DNA of 20,497 nucleotides, taken from NCBI GenBank assembly GCA_964614655.1, contig CAZTPF010000033.1, positions 1 to 20,497 on the forward strand, given 5' to 3'. Of the stretch, positions 14,108 to 20,497 are shown piece by piece (the stretch's first letter is position 1; every line of letters starts with the position of its first letter). The position numbers and the translations under genes were made by a program. This DNA is from Casp-actino8 sp964614655. Its GTDB lineage: Bacteria; Actinomycetota; Acidimicrobiia; Acidimicrobiales; Ilumatobacteraceae. A model generated the notes under the pieces. It worked only from the letters and a program-made list of their open reading frames with translations. It was not told the origin of the DNA and ran no database searches.

Positions 14108-15430
14108 TCAGGGGTCGAGGACTTGGCGGAGGTAGTCGTTCGCAAAGACTCGATCGGGATCGAATCGGTCACGTGCCACCTGGAAGTCGTTCCATCGGGG
14201 ATACATCGGCGCCAGATCGGCGGCCGAGCGGAAGTGCATCTTCCCCCAATGGGGACGACCCGAGAACCCGACCATGATCTCCTCGACGTCCCGGAAGTAC
14301 CGCTCGACATCGGGCCAGGGCGTTCCCTTGTACATGTGAACGGCGATGTAGGCCGACGGGCGACCGTGAGCCGTCGACAACGGAATGTCGTCGGGGGCCG
14401 TGAAACGGACCTCCACCGGAAAGCTCACCATGTGCCCGCGTCGTTCGATCATGGCTCGCACGGCCGACAAGGCTTCGGCGCAGTGTTCACGGGGGATCGA
14501 GTACTCCATCTCGAGGAACTTCACGACGCGCTTGCTCGCATAGATGCGGAAACTGTCGTTCACATACGACGACTGTCCGCTCGACGGCAGTGCCGTGGCC
14601 AGCCGCGGAATCAGAGACGGCCGGCGACGCCCCAACTCGCAGACAGCACCGAAGGCGTAATTCTCCATCAGGGATTTCGAATACCAGTGCTTCCATCTCG
14701 ACGACACCGTCGCCGGCGGAACCGGATCGTCGGTCCGGTTGTTCCGCTTGGTCAGTGCCCACTTGGTGTGGGGAATCCAGAAGAACTCGAAATGGTCGTT
14801 GCCGTCGACATGAGTATCGAGATCGTCGAGGAGAGCGTCGAGTTTCTGCGCGCCTTCGACAGCTCGAAGTCGAAACGCCGGTACGACACCCAAGGTGTAC
14901 TGGGTCACGATGCCGAGCGCGCCGAGATTCACGCACGCGGCATCGAACAGGGCACCGTCGCTCGGTGTGAGATCGACGACGTCTCCCGTCCCAGTGACGA
15001 GTCGAAGAGCCCGAACCTGCCCGGCCAGTCCGGTAAGCGTTGCGCCCGTGCCGTGGGTCGACGTCGCGATCGCCCCGCTGATCGTCTGGTACGCGATGTC
15101 GCCGAGGTTCGGCATGGCGAGCCCGAGCCCATGAAGAGCGAGATTGAGATCGCCGATCGTGATGCCGGCGCCGACAGTCACGGTTCCGGCCTGCCGATCG
15201 ACGTCGATGATCCGACGCAACGAATCCATGATCACCAGATGACCGTCGGTGAGGGCAGTTGACGTGAAACTGTGACCCGTTCCGACCGCCTTCACAGATC
15301 GTCCGGCCTCGCGCGCCCGCTGAACGATCGCAGCGACTGCGTCTTCGTCGGTGGGCCGTTCGATCGCGTGCGGACGTGAGGTCTGGTTGCCGGCCCAATT
15401 GGTCCACGAAGTCGAACGCACACGCCCCAT
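14108..15430 (-). CDS. D-arabinono-1,4-lactone oxidase-like FAD oxidoreductase
   Basis: This 440-residue flavoprotein belongs to the aldonolactone oxidase branch of the VAO family, which oxidises sugar-derived lactones or related polyols. The FAD domain contains VGTGHSFT (49-56); H53 is at the position that in relatives carries covalently bound flavin. SGAIATSTHGTG and GALGIVTQYTLGV follow. The C-terminal ALO domain has the signature GRPHWGKMH (391-399) and ends FDPDRVFANDYLRQVL. The ATG at 15430 is preceded by GAGGTGAG and lies 8 bp after the stop of the SDR gene, so the two are probably co-transcribed and may act on the same compound in turn. The actual substrate could be any secondary alcohol or lactone. 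Confidence 0.88.
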   Translation of the reverse strand: MGRVRSTSWTNWAGNQTSRPHAIERPTDEDAVAAIVQRAREAGRSVKAVGTGHSFTSTALTDGHLVIMDSLRRIIDVDRQAGTVTVGAGITIGDLNLALHGLGLAMPNLGDIAYQTISGAIATSTHGTGATLTGLAGQVRALRLVTGTGDVVDLTPSDGALFDAACVNLGALGIVTQYTLGVVPAFRLRAVEGAQKLDALLDDLDTHVDGNDHFEFFWIPHTKWALTKRNNRTDDPVPPATVSSRWKHWYSKSLMENYAFGAVCELGRRRPSLIPRLATALPSSGQSSYVNDSFRIYASKRVVKFLEMEYSIPREHCAEALSAVRAMIERRGHMVSFPVEVRFTAPDDIPLSTAHGRPSAYIAVHMYKGTPWPDVERYFRDVEEIMVGFSGRPHWGKMHFRSAADLAPMYPRWNDFQVARDRFDPDRVFANDYLRQVLDP

Positions 15431-15438
15431 GACTCACC

Positions 15439-16272
15439 TCACGTCGCGAACGGGCCGCCGGTGAGAGTGCGCGGTTGGACGCCCAGCTCGGCGAGGAGCG
15501 GTTGCGAATAGGCGATTCGTCCCGTCAACGTGGCCGGATCGCCGGCGACCAGTTCGAGGGCCGCTTGAGCGATGATCTCCTCGGGCTCGAGCGCATATTC
15601 GGCGACGAGATCGTGGGCCCCGGCTCCGGGAGTCGCCACGTTGTCCCACGGAGCCAGCGTGTTGACTGAAATTCGGTCCTTGTGCAACTCGGCCGCCATC
15701 CCGAGCGACAGGCGCTCGAGCGCCGCCTTGCAGAGGCCGTACACCGAGGAGTTGCCCTCCGAGTACCACGCCTCGAAGGGAGGGCCCACCGGCTTCACGG
15801 CGGCGCGAGACGAGATGTTGAGAATCGATCCGCCACCGCGCGACCGCATATCGGGGATCACGCGTTGGGCCAGATCGATGGCGCTCCAGACCTGGGTTTC
15901 GATCATCAGGCGGAACCGTTTCTCGGGGAACGACTCGACCGGGAGGAAGAACGTGACCGCGGCATTGTTCACGAGGATGTCGACGGCGCCGAGCGACTCG
16001 TGCACGTCGTCGACGAGTTTGGCGCGATCGTCGGCCACGGACAGGTCGCAGCGAAACGCAGCCGCTCGACCGCCGCTCTCCTCGATCATGGCGATGGTGT
16101 CGCGAAGAGATCCCTGATACTTCGGATCCGGTTCGAGGGTTCGAGCCGTGCAGGCGACGGCCGCTCCTTCGGCGGCCAGTCGACGAGCGATGGCCGTTCC
16201 GATACCGCGGCTGGCTCCGGTGACCAGAGCGACCTTTCCGTCGAGACGATGTCCGTCGAGTTCTTTCTGCAT
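15439..16272 (-). CDS. Short-chain dehydrogenase/reductase
   Basis: This 277-residue SDR has the classical cofactor motif TGASRGIG (18-25), NNAA (102-105), the catalytic serine in NISS (around 154-155) and YGLCK (Y178, K182). C41-T42-A43-R44 after the second strand is compatible with NADP preference, though this is weak evidence. A C-terminal extension (about 240-277) is unremarkable. The ATG at 16272 is preceded by AAGAGGAAAC, a good Shine-Dalgarno. Longer in-frame starts would run into the divergent VOC gene. It is followed after 8 bp by the aldonolactone oxidase-like gene, indicating a two-gene operon in which one enzyme may prepare or process the other's product. Confidence 0.92.
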   Translation of the reverse strand: MQKELDGHRLDGKVALVTGASRGIGTAIARRLAAEGAAVACTARTLEPDPKYQGSLRDTIAMIEESGGRAAAFRCDLSVADDRAKLVDDVHESLGAVDILVNNAAVTFFLPVESFPEKRFRLMIETQVWSAIDLAQRVIPDMRSRGGGSILNISSRAAVKPVGPPFEAWYSEGNSSVYGLCKAALERLSLGMAAELHKDRISVNTLAPWDNVATPGAGAHDLVAEYALEPEEIIAQAALELVAGDPATLTGRIAYSQPLLAELGVQPRTLTGGPFAT

Positions 16273-16328
16273 GTTTCCTCTTCGTCGACTGCTCGACCGA
16301 TTCTGGCAGAACGAGGGGAGTGGTCGGG

Positions 16329-16334
16329 TACTGT
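16329..16334 (+). promoter_or_regulatory. -10-like hexamer before the VOC gene
   Basis: TACTGT lies eight bases upstream of the ATG at 16343. With no Shine-Dalgarno present, a leaderless or nearly leaderless transcript is possible, though the spacing differs from the six bases seen at the other genes. Confidence 0.35.
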
Positions 16335-16342
16335 CGAGCGTC

Positions 16343-17281
16343 ATGGCTTCAGCACCCACGCCGCCCGCTCGTCGTTTCCTGCACATCTGTTACTGCTGCG
16401 ACGACACCGACTCGGTGATCTCGTTCTACGAGAAGGCCTTCGGTCTGAAGGAGGTCATGCGCAACCCCCTCCATCCCTCCGATGGCTCGCTGCTCGGCAT
16501 CGACGGCGAAATCGTGAGCGGTGCGGCCTTCGCCTACGACTGGCGCGGCCCCCGTGTGAGTCCGTCGGTCGAGGTGCAGGAATGGGTGTCGCCCACGATG
16601 ATCGACGAACCCATCGCCGATCCGACTCGGGTGGGCATGCAGGCTCTCGGTTTCGCCGTCTCCGACCTGGGGGCAGCCATCGAACGCGCGACGGTGGCCG
16701 GTGCGTCGTTGGTTTGGAGAGGTGTCGCCCCGTGGGGACCCGAGTGGGCGACCCTCAGCGATCCGTTCGGTACTCGTGTCGACGTGGTGGTCGACGCCGG
16801 ATCCAACGAGTCGGCGGCCCGTATGCGGCATCTGCGCGTCACTGTCACCGATCTCGACGTCTCATTGCCGTGGTACCACGGCATGGGATTCGTCGAAGTG
16901 GCGCGGCAGACAGTCGAGGGAGACGAGGTCCTCGGTGTCGCCGACGCCCGAGTCGACGTGGTGCGTATGCGACTTCCCGACGAGGCGTTCGAGGTGGTGC
17001 TCATGCAGTGGAAGTCGCCAGAGTCACACGGACGTCATCCGGTTCCGGCCAACACGGCCGGCTTGTACCGCACGGCAGTCGGTGTCGACGACACCCGTGC
17101 GTCGTATCGCGAGTTCCTCGACGCCGGCTGGGAGTTCCAACGAGAGCCGCGACAAGTCGAACTCGAAGGAACGGCGGTACCCGACATGTGGATCTGCTTC
17201 CTCGACGATCCCGACGGTGTGCCGTTCGAGTTCGTGCAACGTCCTCGCGACGCTTTTCGCCCCGATCCGACTGGCCTCTGA
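16343..17281 (+). CDS. Two-domain VOC (glyoxalase/extradiol dioxygenase fold) protein
   Basis: This 312-residue protein consists of two vicinal-oxygen-chelate modules (about 10-150 and 160-302). The first begins FLHICYCCDD with a potential metal ligand H14. Its later strand SVEVQEW has E78 and E80, and it ends with ATLSDPFGTRVDVV. The second begins RHLRVTVTDLD (H163) and ends ICFLDDPDGVPFEFVQRP, a typical closing strand with glutamate. The family includes glyoxalases, epimerases, extradiol ring-cleavage dioxygenases and drug-binding proteins. The ligand set here is not enough to choose between them. The ATG at 16343 is preferred because upstream sequence overlaps the divergent SDR gene. Its stop is 6 bp from that of the convergent SnoaL-like gene. 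Confidence 0.83.
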   Translation: MASAPTPPARRFLHICYCCDDTDSVISFYEKAFGLKEVMRNPLHPSDGSLLGIDGEIVSGAAFAYDWRGPRVSPSVEVQEWVSPTMIDEPIADPTRVGMQALGFAVSDLGAAIERATVAGASLVWRGVAPWGPEWATLSDPFGTRVDVVVDAGSNESAARMRHLRVTVTDLDVSLPWYHGMGFVEVARQTVEGDEVLGVADARVDVVRMRLPDEAFEVVLMQWKSPESHGRHPVPANTAGLYRTAVGVDDTRASYREFLDAGWEFQREPRQVELEGTAVPDMWICFLDDPDGVPFEFVQRPRDAFRPDPTGL

Positions 17282-17287
17282 CGAGAG

Positions 17288-17740
17288 TCAGATCCGCGGG
17301 AAGAGCGAGCGCTCCGACCAACCGTCGACCGACACCGAGCGACGCGCGAAGCGCCATCCGTCGTCCGTGCGGACGTAGTGATCGACGTAGCGACCCCAGT
17401 GGTCGAGTCCCACGTCGGTCAGAACGGCGAAGTACAGGCGCCCGGCCGCATGGGAATCGTCGTCGAAGTCGATCTGATGGGTGCTCGTGAAGTGGCGCAC
17501 GTGGGTGAGGGCCGACGAGGCGGTGTTCGAGCTGGTGCCGGTGAAGATCGACATGATGGACTCGATCCCGACGTACTCCTGGTCGGGCTCGATCCGCATC
17601 ACGGCGTCCTCGAGAAAAAGGGCTCTGACCTGGGGAAAGCGACCCGTGTCGCCGTTGGCGTTGTACCGGGCCACCAGATCCCGGATCTGCTCCCGGGCGA
17701 CCGAACGGTCCAGGGGGCCGAACTCGCCTTTTTCGCTCAC
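17288..17740 (-). CDS. SnoaL-like / NTF2-fold protein
   Basis: This 150-residue protein has the length and pattern of the SnoaL-like cone-shaped fold. An N-terminal helix (IRDLVARYNANGDTGR) leads to LFLEDAVMRIEPDQEYVGIESIMSIF. Strands follow (HFTSTHQIDFDD, AAGRLYFAVLTD), then DHWGRYVDHYVRTDDGWRFARRSV. Members act as dehydratases, isomerases, hydrolases or ring-hydroxylating subunits, often in steroid or polyketide metabolism. The histidines in HVRHF and DHYV are candidate active-site residues. The GTG at 17740 has GGAGA upstream. It is divergent from the amidohydrolase-2 gene, and operator copy 3 lies between them, so both are predicted to respond to the same regulator as the dioxygenase and P450. 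Confidence 0.82.
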   Translation of the reverse strand: MSEKGEFGPLDRSVAREQIRDLVARYNANGDTGRFPQVRALFLEDAVMRIEPDQEYVGIESIMSIFTGTSSNTASSALTHVRHFTSTHQIDFDDDSHAAGRLYFAVLTDVGLDHWGRYVDHYVRTDDGWRFARRSVSVDGWSERSLFPRI

Positions 17741-17782
17741 CAGGACATCTCCACGGGATTGGGTCTACCACCTCGGCCTCGC

Positions 17783-17794
17783 CTGACGTACAAT
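17783..17794 (+). promoter_or_regulatory. Extra CTGACG half-site plus -10 TACAAT of the amidohydrolase promoter
   Basis: CTGACG (17783-17788) is immediately followed by TACAAT (17789-17794), which runs directly into the CTGACG of operator copy 3. The -10 hexamer is thus sandwiched between two direct CTGACG repeats. This is not seen at copies 1 and 2. Confidence 0.55.
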
Positions 17795-17812
17795 CTGACG
17801 AGGCGTCAGATT
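17792..17812. promoter_or_regulatory. CTGACG-type operator, copy 3 (perfect 9-3-9 palindrome)
   Basis: Arms AATCTGACG and CGTCAGATT flank AGG. The site overlaps the end of TACAAT by three bases and covers the predicted start of transcription toward the amidohydrolase. It lies between the divergent SnoaL-like and amidohydrolase genes. Confidence 0.75.
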
Positions 17813-17854
17813 TCGTTCGTTGAAGTCCGAGCCACCAACCCGAGGAGACATCTC

Positions 17855-19063
17855 ATGACGATGACCGCCGAGCGCAACATTCCGGCCGACGTCACCTACG
17901 GCCTGTCGGATGCCGACCAGCACTACTACGAGCACACCGATGCCGTCACCCGTCATTTGCCGAGGCAGCATCGTCACGCGATCCACTGGATCGAGATCGA
18001 CGGTCGCAAGACGTTGCTCGTGAACAACAAGTTGCTCACCCTCATCCCGAATCCCACATACGACCCGGTGGGTCAGCCCGGATCTCTCGAGATGTACTTC
18101 CGGGCCCAGAACCACGAAGGCAAGGAAATTCGCGACATCATCGAGATGGGACCCATTCCGCCGGCGGCGCGCGACCGCGACGCCCGCGTGAAACTGCTCG
18201 ACGAGCAGAAGGTCGACCTCGCCTGGTTGATGCCGAGCCTCGGTCTCGGCCTCGAGGAGATGATGGCCGACAACCCCGAGATGCTCTACGCAGCCTTCCA
18301 CAGCTACAACACCTGGCTCGACGAGGACTGGGGCTACAACCGCGACGGTCGCATCATCACCGGCCCGCTCATGTCGCTCATCGACGTCGACAAGGCCATC
18401 GCCGAACTGCAGCACGTGATCGCCAAGGGTGCTCGGATCGTCACCTTCCGTCCGGCCCCGGTGAATGCGCCCGACCGCTTCCGCTCGCTTGCCGATCCGA
18501 TGTACGACCGGTTCTGGCAGATCGCAGCCGATGCCGGCGTCACGATCGCCTTCCACGGAGCCGACTCGGGTTACGGCATCTACCTCGAGCGTTGGGGCGA
18601 GAGCCAGGCCTACACCGGCATGAAGATGTCGGCTCTCAGCGAGGTCATGGGCGTTCACGTCGAGCGTCCGGTCTACGACCTGATCGCCTCGCTCATCTGC
18701 CACGGACTCTTCGACCGTGTGCCCAACTTGAAGGTTGCGACCGTCGAACTCGGCGCTGGCTGGGTGGGCGATCTCGCTCGCCGCTTGAAGCGCTCCTACG
18801 GCAAGACGCCGCAGCTCTACAAGCGTGACCCCATGGACACGTTCCGTGATCACGTGTGGGTGGCTCCGTTCTACGAGGACGACATCACCGTCGTGCGCGA
18901 CATCATCGGTGCCGAGCAGATGTTGCTCGGCTCCGACTGGCCGCATCCCGAAGGTCTCGCCAACCCCTACGAGTGGGTCGCCGACTACTCCGGGCTCACG
19001 CCGGCCGAGCGTAAGCTGTCGCTGCGCGACAACATGCGCAAGTTGTCGGGCCAGCCCGTCTGA
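17855..19063 (+). CDS. Amidohydrolase-2 family metal-dependent hydrolase
   Basis: This 402-residue TIM-barrel enzyme belongs to the amidohydrolase_2 family, which includes decarboxylases (ACMSD type) and C-C or amide hydrolases in aromatic degradation. The N-terminal motif SDADQHYYE (18-26) supplies the first metal ligands around D21 and H23. IAFHGADSG contains H234, VELGAGWV contains E298, and LGSDWPHPEG carries the conserved aspartate D361. Together these fit a single-metal site. The ATG at 17855 has GAGGAGA six bases upstream, and a long upstream open frame is excluded because it overlaps the SnoaL-like gene. The promoter is covered by operator copy 3. The family resemblance is firm; the reaction is unknown. 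Confidence 0.9.
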   Translation: MTMTAERNIPADVTYGLSDADQHYYEHTDAVTRHLPRQHRHAIHWIEIDGRKTLLVNNKLLTLIPNPTYDPVGQPGSLEMYFRAQNHEGKEIRDIIEMGPIPPAARDRDARVKLLDEQKVDLAWLMPSLGLGLEEMMADNPEMLYAAFHSYNTWLDEDWGYNRDGRIITGPLMSLIDVDKAIAELQHVIAKGARIVTFRPAPVNAPDRFRSLADPMYDRFWQIAADAGVTIAFHGADSGYGIYLERWGESQAYTGMKMSALSEVMGVHVERPVYDLIASLICHGLFDRVPNLKVATVELGAGWVGDLARRLKRSYGKTPQLYKRDPMDTFRDHVWVAPFYEDDITVVRDIIGAEQMLLGSDWPHPEGLANPYEWVADYSGLTPAERKLSLRDNMRKLSGQPV

Positions 19064-19081
19064 CCACTTCTTCTGCGATGT

Positions 19082-19927
19082 TCAGCGGAACGTCGCGGCA
19101 CACGTACTGACGACGCGGCCCTCGTTGCCGTCATCGATCAGGTTCACGCGTGCGCCCCATGTGCCGTCTGCGCCGGCGAAGCACTCACCATCGGTGCGGA
19201 AAGGTCCTGTCTTGCCTCGGTTCACGAACATCACGTACCAATCGGTGACCTGAAGCGGTCGACCGGCTGCGGTCTCGGCCAGATCGGCCGCCGCCGCCTC
19301 GAGCGTGATGTGTTGAGGGCCGATGTGCAAGGCGGCGTCGGGTGACGCCAGTTCGGCGGTGAGGGCGGGGAGGACCCACACGCCGCACGATTGGCGTGTG
19401 GCGCCGAAGACCTGATGCAAGGGCGGCAGGTCAGGGGAGTCCTCGATGTCGATCGGCGGATTGTCGATCTTTTCGTAACCGTCCGGCGCGGGGCCGAGCG
19501 ACAGGCCCACGCCGGTGGAGATGGCCACCACGCGCGAGGTGTCGGCGGCATCGACCACGAGGGCGCGACTGAATCCGAGACGACGTCCGGTGTGGAGGTT
19601 GTCGGGAAGGATCATGAGACGCGTGACGTCAGGCGCCGGATCGAGGATCTGCATGGACGCGATCAGCGGATTGGGGACCACCTCGTCGTCGTTGAATCCT
19701 CCGCATTCAGGGGAGGCGACGCACAGTGGGGCCGCCATGATCCCGCCGAGGACGTTGCGCATGTCGTGACGCAGCGTCATGAATGCGCCCTCGACTCCGG
19801 TGTCGAGCGAGTCCCATTGACGGCCGAGGTATCGGTAGGTGAGGAGCGACGTCCATTTCTCGGCGAAGGTTTCCCAGTACGTCTCGGGATCGGTGTCTCG
19901 GATGTCGACGGGGCGCTCGTCGTTCAT
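19082..19927 (-). CDS. Double-hotdog, acyl-CoA-thioesterase-like protein
   Basis: This 281-residue protein appears to contain two hotdog modules. The first includes HDMRNVLGGIMAAPLCVASPE near 60-80 and LHTGRRLGFSRALVVDAADTSRVVAISTGVGL after residue 110. The second is at the C-terminus, where ITLEAAAADLAE forms the central helix and WYVMFVNRGKTGPFRTDGEC and ARVNLIDDGNEGRVVSTCAATF form strands. This arrangement resembles PaaI/TesB-like thioesterases, which hydrolyse acyl-CoA in the cytosol, but catalytic residues cannot be picked with confidence. The ATG at 19927 was chosen over an in-frame start at 19966, which would place the N-terminus next to the divergent gene's promoter. It is convergent with the amidohydrolase-2 gene. 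Confidence 0.6.
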   Translation of the reverse strand: MNDERPVDIRDTDPETYWETFAEKWTSLLTYRYLGRQWDSLDTGVEGAFMTLRHDMRNVLGGIMAAPLCVASPECGGFNDDEVVPNPLIASMQILDPAPDVTRLMILPDNLHTGRRLGFSRALVVDAADTSRVVAISTGVGLSLGPAPDGYEKIDNPPIDIEDSPDLPPLHQVFGATRQSCGVWVLPALTAELASPDAALHIGPQHITLEAAAADLAETAAGRPLQVTDWYVMFVNRGKTGPFRTDGECFAGADGTWGARVNLIDDGNEGRVVSTCAATFR

Positions 19928-19963
19928 GTCGTCTGGCTTACCAGATCGATGGTGCCGGTGTGG

Positions 19964-19969
19964 CAATCT
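19964..19969 (+). promoter_or_regulatory. -10-like hexamer before the isochorismatase-fold gene
   Basis: CAATCT is followed by six bases and the GTG at 19976, the spacing seen at the leaderless genes, although the first base departs from TANNNT. No Shine-Dalgarno is present. Confidence 0.3.
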
Positions 19970-19975
19970 GGCTCC

Positions 19976-20497
19976 GTGAGTTCTCTCGACGACAAGCAGC
20001 GCGCTCGACTCGCCGAGCTCCTCGCCGGTGACGTCGCCGTTCTCACGATGGAACTGCAGCGGGGAGTCGTCGGTGAGGGAGCTCTCATGAAAGCTCTGGT
20101 CGACGAAGTCGACCGAGTTGGGGTGAGGCAGTCAGCAGGTCGCCTGTGTGCAGCGGCGCGAGCGCACGGAGTGGCCGTCGTGCACTGTACGGCTGAGAAC
20201 CGACCTGACGGGATCGGGGCCACCGACAATTGCAAGGTGTTCGCCATGAACGCCCGCCTGCGTCGTGACACCGGTTCGACACCGATCGATCAGGGAACCG
20301 ACGGCGCGAAGTTGGTCCCCGAACTCGGGCCCGAAGCTTCCGACGTGGTCGTCTCGCGGATCCACGGGATGACGCCGTTCACCTCGACGTCGCTCGATCA
20401 GATTCTTCGCAACATGGGAGTCCGAACCGTCGTGGTGGCCGGTGTTTCGGTGAATCTCGGAATCCTCGGAACGGTGATCAGCGCGATCGATCTCGGC
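19976..20497 (+). CDS. Isochorismatase-fold protein lacking the usual catalytic triad (3' end outside window)
   Basis: From the GTG at 19976, 174 residues are open to the window edge. The fold is that of cysteine hydrolases of the isochorismatase/nicotinamidase family: an N-terminal AVLTMELQRGVVG strand-loop, HGVAVVHCT (64-72), DVVVSRIHGMTPFTST (123-138) and VRTVVVAGVSVNLGI (149-163). The three catalytic positions expected from the family (Asp, Lys, Cys) appear as E26, R128 and G162. The canonical thiol chemistry is therefore absent, and the protein may have another reaction or a binding role. I recall similar GVSVNLGI-containing proteins in actinobacteria, so this is probably a lineage rather than a mutation. 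The gene is divergent from the thioesterase-like gene by 48 bp. Confidence 0.78.
   Translation, partial: MSSLDDKQRARLAELLAGDVAVLTMELQRGVVGEGALMKALVDEVDRVGVRQSAGRLCAAARAHGVAVVHCTAENRPDGIGATDNCKVFAMNARLRRDTGSTPIDQGTDGAKLVPELGPEASDVVVSRIHGMTPFTSTSLDQILRNMGVRTVVVAGVSVNLGILGTVISAIDLG

Noticed and set aside
13808..15262. Plus-strand open frame of about 484 codons across the cupredoxin-like and aldonolactone-oxidase genes
   Set aside because: It spans a repeat and two genes on the other strand and has no domain signature.
17278..17293. TCTGAC-GAGA-GTCAGA palindrome resembling the CTGACG operators
   Set aside because: It lies between two convergent genes and includes both stop codons (TGA and the complement of TGA), has a four-base spacer and lacks the CG of the core arms. 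It is probably a chance product of the two stops.
15682..17490. Plus-strand open frame of about 602 codons across the SDR and VOC genes
   Set aside because: It is a shadow frame with runs of Arg/Ser. The SDR and VOC motifs lie in other frames.
17378..17854. In-frame upstream extension of the amidohydrolase-2 gene
   Set aside because: It would overlap the divergent SnoaL-like gene and the promoter/operator. The ATG at 17855 has a good Shine-Dalgarno and matches the family N-terminus.
1..20497. CRISPR array, toxin-antitoxin, phage or defence system
   Set aside because: I saw no regularly spaced repeats, no cas, integrase or structural phage proteins, and no paired small toxin/antitoxin frames with convincing motifs.

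Overview
The window is dense, high-GC bacterial chromosomal DNA with about 23 protein genes, one tRNA-Cys and no intergenic gap over 150 bp. The gene content (a WS/DGAT acyltransferase, two P450s, SDR, VOC, SnoaL-like and amidohydrolase-2 proteins) and the frequent leaderless-type starts point to an actinobacterium. I would guess a free-living, lipid-accumulating Acidimicrobiia-like lineage, but no taxonomic marker (rRNA) is present, so this is inference. Almost all genes sit in convergent or divergent pairs, often with abutting or overlapping stop codons.

Region 1-6900: the 5' part of a secreted protein (left edge, minus strand), a wax ester synthase/DGAT, a small DUF6941-like protein, tRNA m7G methyltransferase TrmB, an APH-fold phosphotransferase, a GlcD-like FAD oxidase, then a divergent pair of a DinB-like protein and a DUF1330-like protein. 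A 16-bp palindrome lies between the divergent pair, over the expected -35 positions of both.

Region 6880-12200: an oxidative/hydrolytic cluster. It holds a P450 with CYP124/125-type heme-loop spacing, a TauD/TfdA dioxygenase, a divergently transcribed second P450, and a convergent D-aminoacylase-type amidohydrolase. A perfect palindrome with core CTGACG-N3-CGTCAG lies between the dioxygenase and the second P450, and again just upstream of the amidohydrolase. A third copy lies at 17792-17812, between a SnoaL-like gene and an amidohydrolase-2 gene. No regulator gene is in the window. I infer one trans-acting (probably TetR-type) repressor controlling a split catabolic regulon of five genes; its substrate is unknown.

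Region 12297-14107: tRNA-Cys, an unrecognised cysteine-containing lipoprotein, and a small cupredoxin-like lipoprotein flanked by two copies of a ~64-bp hairpin repeat.

Region 14108-20497: a probable SDR/aldonolactone-oxidase operon, a two-domain VOC protein, the SnoaL-like and amidohydrolase-2 divergent pair, a double-hotdog thioesterase-like protein, and at the right edge an isochorismatase-fold protein in which all three canonical catalytic positions are substituted.

A recurring regulatory pattern is a TANNNT hexamer exactly six bases before the start codon of at least six genes. This fits leaderless transcripts, whereas the CTGACG-operator genes mostly carry Shine-Dalgarno sequences.
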